Assembly (NCBI GenBank): GCA_042434945.1
Contig: CP170191.1
Span: 2,666,001 to 2,730,000 of the forward strand
Reading direction: 5' to 3'
DNA length: 64,000 bases
DNA from: Escherichia hormaechei_A
Lineage (GTDB): Bacteria; Pseudomonadota; Gammaproteobacteria; Enterobacterales; Enterobacteriaceae
Positions 60,884 through 64,000 of this stretch are shown one piece after another. Under the pieces are notes generated by a model. That model was not told the DNA's origin. It did no database searches and worked only from the letters and a program-made list of their open reading frames with translations. Position 1 is the stretch's first letter. The number at the start of each line of letters is the position of its first letter. The position numbers and the translations under genes are program-made.

Positions 60884-61220
60884 GCTTCACCTCAACTTCA
60901 CATATAAAGATTCAAAAATTTGTGCAAATTCACAACTCAGCGGGACAACGTTCAAAACATTTTGTCTTCCATACCCACTATCAGGTATCCTTTAGCAGCC
61001 TGAAGGCCTAAGTAGTACATATTCATTGAGTCGTCAAATTCATATACATTATGCCATTGGCTGAAAATTACGCAAAATGGCATAGACTCAAGATATTTCT
61101 TCCATCATGCAAAAAAAATTTGCAGTGCATGATGTTAATCATAAATGTCGGTGTCATCATGCGCTACGCTCTATGGCTCCCTGACGTTTTTTTAGCCACG
61201 TATCAATTATAGGTACTTCC
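60884..61220 (+). promoter_or_regulatory. ackA upstream control region with two inverted repeats
   Basis: 337 bases between divergent yfbV and ackA. Two perfect inverted repeats: ATGCCATT (61051-61058) / AATGGCAT (61076-61083), and CATCATGCA (61103-61111) / TGCATGATG (61126-61134). They could be protein-binding sites or leader structure. ackA is known to have several promoters in E. coli; I could not assign them here. Confidence 0.6.
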
Positions 61221-62423
61221 ATGTCGAGTAAGTTAGTACTGGTTCTGAACTGCGGTAGTTCTTCACTGAAATTTGCCATCATCGATGCAGTAAATGGTGA
61301 AGAGTACCTTTCTGGTTTAGCCGAATGTTTCCACCTGCCCGAAGCACGTATCAAATGGAAAATGGACGGCAATAAACAGGAAGCGGCTTTAGGTGCAGGC
61401 GCCGCTCACAGCGAAGCGCTCAACTTTATCGTTAATACTATTCTGGCACAAAAACCAGAACTGTCTGCGCAGCTGACTGCTATCGGTCACCGTATCGTAC
61501 ACGGCGGCGAAAAGTATACCAGCTCCGTAGTGATCGATGAGTCTGTTATTCAGGGTATCAAAGATGCAGCTTCTTTTGCACCGCTGCACAACCCGGCTCA
61601 CCTGATCGGTATCGAAGAAGCTCTGAAATCTTTCCCACAGCTGAAAGACAAAAACGTTGCTGTATTTGACACCGCGTTCCACCAGACTATGCCGGAAGAG
61701 TCTTACCTCTACGCCCTGCCTTACAACCTGTACAAAGAGCACGGCATCCGTCGTTACGGCGCGCACGGCACCAGCCACTTCTATGTAACCCAGGAAGCGG
61801 CAAAAATGCTGAACAAACCGGTAGAAGAACTGAACATCATCACCTGCCACCTGGGCAACGGTGGTTCCGTTTCTGCTATCCGCAACGGTAAATGCGTTGA
61901 CACCTCTATGGGCCTGACCCCGCTGGAAGGTCTGGTCATGGGTACCCGTTCTGGTGATATCGATCCGGCGATCATCTTCCACCTGCACGACACCCTGGGC
62001 ATGAGCGTTGACGCAATCAACAAACTGCTGACCAAAGAGTCTGGCCTGCTGGGTCTGACCGAAGTGACCAGCGACTGCCGCTATGTTGAAGACAACTACG
62101 CGACGAAAGAAGACGCGAAGCGCGCAATGGACGTTTACTGCCACCGCCTGGCGAAATACATCGGTGCCTACACTGCGCTGATGGATGGTCGTCTGGACGC
62201 TGTTGTATTCACTGGTGGTATCGGTGAAAATGCCGCAATGGTTCGTGAACTGTCTCTGGGCAAACTGGGCGTGCTGGGCTTTGAAGTTGATCATGAACGC
62301 AACCTGGCTGCACGTTTCGGCAAATCTGGTTTCATCAACAAAGAAGGTACCCGTCCTGCGGTGGTTATCCCAACCAACGAAGAACTGGTTATCGCGCAAG
62401 ACGCGAGCCGCCTGACTGCCTGA
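61221..62423 (+). CDS. ackA: Acetate kinase A
   Basis: Converts acetyl phosphate and ADP to acetate and ATP, second step of the Pta-AckA overflow pathway. 400 residues, family length. Acetate kinase signatures VLNCGSSSLKFA and RRYGAHGTSHFYVT; TGGIGENAAMVRE. Codon use is strongly biased as for highly expressed genes. Operon with pta; the gap between them carries a perfect palindrome. Confidence 0.98.
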   Translation: MSSKLVLVLNCGSSSLKFAIIDAVNGEEYLSGLAECFHLPEARIKWKMDGNKQEAALGAGAAHSEALNFIVNTILAQKPELSAQLTAIGHRIVHGGEKYTSSVVIDESVIQGIKDAASFAPLHNPAHLIGIEEALKSFPQLKDKNVAVFDTAFHQTMPEESYLYALPYNLYKEHGIRRYGAHGTSHFYVTQEAAKMLNKPVEELNIITCHLGNGGSVSAIRNGKCVDTSMGLTPLEGLVMGTRSGDIDPAIIFHLHDTLGMSVDAINKLLTKESGLLGLTEVTSDCRYVEDNYATKEDAKRAMDVYCHRLAKYIGAYTALMDGRLDAVVFTGGIGENAAMVRELSLGKLGVLGFEVDHERNLAARFGKSGFINKEGTRPAVVIPTNEELVIAQDASRLTA

Positions 62424-62428
62424 TTTCA

Positions 62429-62457
62429 CACCGCCAGCTCAGCTGGCGGTGCTGTTT
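62429..62457 (+). terminator. Hairpin between ackA and pta
   Basis: Perfect palindrome CACCGCCAGCT (62429-62439) / AGCTGGCGGTG (62441-62451), followed by CTGTTTTG. It looks like a partial terminator that would lower pta expression relative to ackA. A second weaker stem CCGCC/GGCGG lies at 62464-62478, near the pta ribosome-binding site AAAGAGG. Confidence 0.65.
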
Positions 62458-62497
62458 TGTAACCCGCCAAATCGGCGGTAACGAAAGAGGATAAACC

Positions 62498-64000
62498 GTG
62501 TCCCGTATTATTATGCTGATCCCTACCGGAACCAGCGTCGGTCTGACCAGCGTCAGCCTTGGCGTGATCCGTGCAATGGAACGCAAAGGCGTTCGTCTGA
62601 GCGTTTTCAAACCTATCGCTCAGCCGCGTACCGGTGGCGATGCGCCCGATCAGACTACGACTATCGTGCGTGCGAACTCTTCCACCACGACGGCCGCTGA
62701 ACCGCTGAAAATGAGCTACGTTGAAGGTCTGCTTTCCAGCAATCAGAAAGATGTGCTGATGGAAGAGATCGTCGCAAACTACCACGCTAACACCAAAGAC
62801 GCTGAAGTCGTTCTGGTTGAAGGTCTGGTCCCGACACGTAAGCACCAGTTTGCCCAGTCTCTGAACTACGAAATCGCTAAAACGCTGAATGCGGAAATCG
62901 TCTTCGTTATGTCTCAGGGCACTGACACCCCGGAACAGCTGAAAGAGCGTATCGAACTGACCCGCAACAGCTTCGGCGGTGCCAAAAACACCAACATCAC
63001 CGGCGTTATCGTTAACAAACTGAACGCACCGGTTGATGAACAGGGTCGTACTCGCCCGGATCTGTCCGAGATTTTCGACGACTCTTCCAAAGCTAAAGTA
63101 AACAATGTTGATCCGGCGAAGCTGCAAGAATCCAGCCCGCTGCCGGTTCTCGGCGCTGTGCCGTGGAGCTTTGACCTGATCGCGACTCGTGCGATCGATA
63201 TGGCTCGCCACCTGAATGCGACCATCATCAACGAAGGCGACATCAATACTCGCCGCGTTAAATCCGTCACTTTCTGCGCACGCAGCATTCCGCACATGCT
63301 GGAGCACTTCCGTGCCGGTTCTCTGCTGGTGACTTCCGCAGACCGTCCTGACGTGCTGGTGGCCGCTTGCCTGGCAGCCATGAACGGCGTAGAAATCGGT
63401 GCCCTGCTGCTGACTGGCGGTTACGAAATGGACGCGCGCATTTCTAAACTGTGCGAACGTGCTTTCGCTACCGGCCTGCCGGTATTTATGGTGAACACCA
63501 ACACCTGGCAGACCTCTCTGAGCCTGCAGAGCTTCAACCTGGAAGTTCCGGTTGACGATCACGAACGTATCGAGAAAGTTCAGGAATACGTTGCTAACTA
63601 CATCAACGCTGACTGGATCGAATCTCTGACTGCCACTTCTGAGCGCAGCCGTCGTCTGTCTCCGCCTGCGTTCCGTTATCAGCTGACTGAACTTGCGCGC
63701 AAAGCGGGCAAACGTATCGTACTGCCGGAAGGTGACGAACCGCGTACCGTTAAAGCAGCCGCTATCTGTGCTGAACGTGGTATCGCAACTTGCGTACTGC
63801 TGGGTAATCCGGCAGAGATCAACCGTGTTGCAGCGTCTCAGGGTGTAGAACTGGGTGCAGGGATTGAAATCGTTGATCCAGAAGTGGTTCGCGAAAGCTA
63901 TGTTGGTCGTCTGGTCGAACTGCGTAAGAACAAAGGCATGACCGAAACCGTTGCCCGCGAACAGCTGGAAGACAACGTGGTGCTCGGTACGCTGATGCTG
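62498..64000 (+). CDS. pta: Phosphate acetyltransferase (3' end outside window)
   Basis: Converts acetyl-CoA and phosphate to acetyl phosphate. 501 codons visible of about 714. GTG start at 62498 (MSRIIMLIPTGTSVGLTS) with GAAAGAGGATAAACC before it. N-terminal P-loop/BioD-like domain (VLVEGLVPTRKHQFAQSL), central DRTGG domain (ARSIPHMLEHFRAGSLLVTSADRPDVL), and the beginning of the catalytic PTA_PTB domain (GKRIVLPEGDEPRTVKAA). Intact and E. coli-like. Confidence 0.97.
   Translation, partial: MSRIIMLIPTGTSVGLTSVSLGVIRAMERKGVRLSVFKPIAQPRTGGDAPDQTTTIVRANSSTTTAAEPLKMSYVEGLLSSNQKDVLMEEIVANYHANTKDAEVVLVEGLVPTRKHQFAQSLNYEIAKTLNAEIVFVMSQGTDTPEQLKERIELTRNSFGGAKNTNITGVIVNKLNAPVDEQGRTRPDLSEIFDDSSKAKVNNVDPAKLQESSPLPVLGAVPWSFDLIATRAIDMARHLNATIINEGDINTRRVKSVTFCARSIPHMLEHFRAGSLLVTSADRPDVLVAACLAAMNGVEIGALLLTGGYEMDARISKLCERAFATGLPVFMVNTNTWQTSLSLQSFNLEVPVDDHERIEKVQEYVANYINADWIESLTATSERSRRLSPPAFRYQLTELARKAGKRIVLPEGDEPRTVKAAAICAERGIATCVLLGNPAEINRVAASQGVELGAGIEIVDPEVVRESYVGRLVELRKNKGMTETVAREQLEDNVVLGTLML

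Noticed and set aside
62426..63562. 378-codon frame opposite pta
   Set aside because: Opposite the intact pta frame; no start signals or recognisable domain.

Overview
The window is chromosomal DNA from an Enterobacteriaceae strain whose backbone is Escherichia coli. The proteins of rcsD/rcsB, gyrA, ubiG, nrdAB-yfaE, glpT, menB, nuoA-nuoM, alaA, yfbR, yfbS, yfbU, yfbV, ackA and pta read as the E. coli forms, as far as I can compare from memory. E. coli-type REP/BIME repeats lie between them. GyrA carries Leu at position 83 and Asn at position 87, the classical double fluoroquinolone-resistance genotype.

Layout: (1) 1-6.0 kb, the Rcs phosphorelay: rcsD (5' end cut by the window), rcsB, and rcsC convergent to them. 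(2) 6.0-13.7 kb: gyrA, ubiG and the class Ia ribonucleotide reductase operon nrdA-nrdB-yfaE. (3) 13.8-20.5 kb, glycerol-3-phosphate use: glpTQ divergent from glpABC. (4) 20.5-27.7 kb: yfaY and yfaZ, then a two-component system (tctED) divergent from a tripartite tricarboxylate transporter (tctCBA). (5) 27.7-34.7 kb: the menaquinone operon menFDHBCE, read leftward. (6) 34.8-37.7 kb: elaB, elaA, rnz and the chemotaxis coupling protein gene cheV. (7) 37.8-52.8 kb: the 13-gene nuo operon (complex I), then lrhA. (8) 55-64 kb: alaA, yfbR, yfbS, yfbT, yfbU, yfbV, ackA and pta (3' end cut by the window).

The main oddity is that the window is a patchwork. At least five tracts do not read as E. coli: about 5.5-6.06 kb (rcsC 5' end plus gyrA 3' end), 13.7-14.1 kb (glpQ 3' end), 16.6-29.1 kb (glpA to the end of menC), 33.4-37.7 kb (menF to cheV), and 59.1-59.85 kb (yfbT). 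The larger tracts are visibly GC-richer and resemble a related enteric genus, possibly Enterobacter-like; the donor is not determined. Gene content changes with them: the ato-yfa block, ais-arn-pmrD and yfbK-yfbP of E. coli K-12 are missing at their usual places, and tctEDCBA and cheV are present instead. Breakpoints fall inside or beside conserved genes, as expected of homologous recombination, but a chimeric assembly could give the same picture.

Seven genes (rcsC, glpQ, glpA, menH, menD, nuoN, lrhA) carry single-base indels, many in short homopolymers. In six of them the total length still fits the normal gene once the indels are counted. This looks more like sequencing error than decay, although the long non-E. 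coli tracts, apart from glpA, are free of it. No tRNA, rRNA, CRISPR array, insertion sequence or prophage gene was seen.
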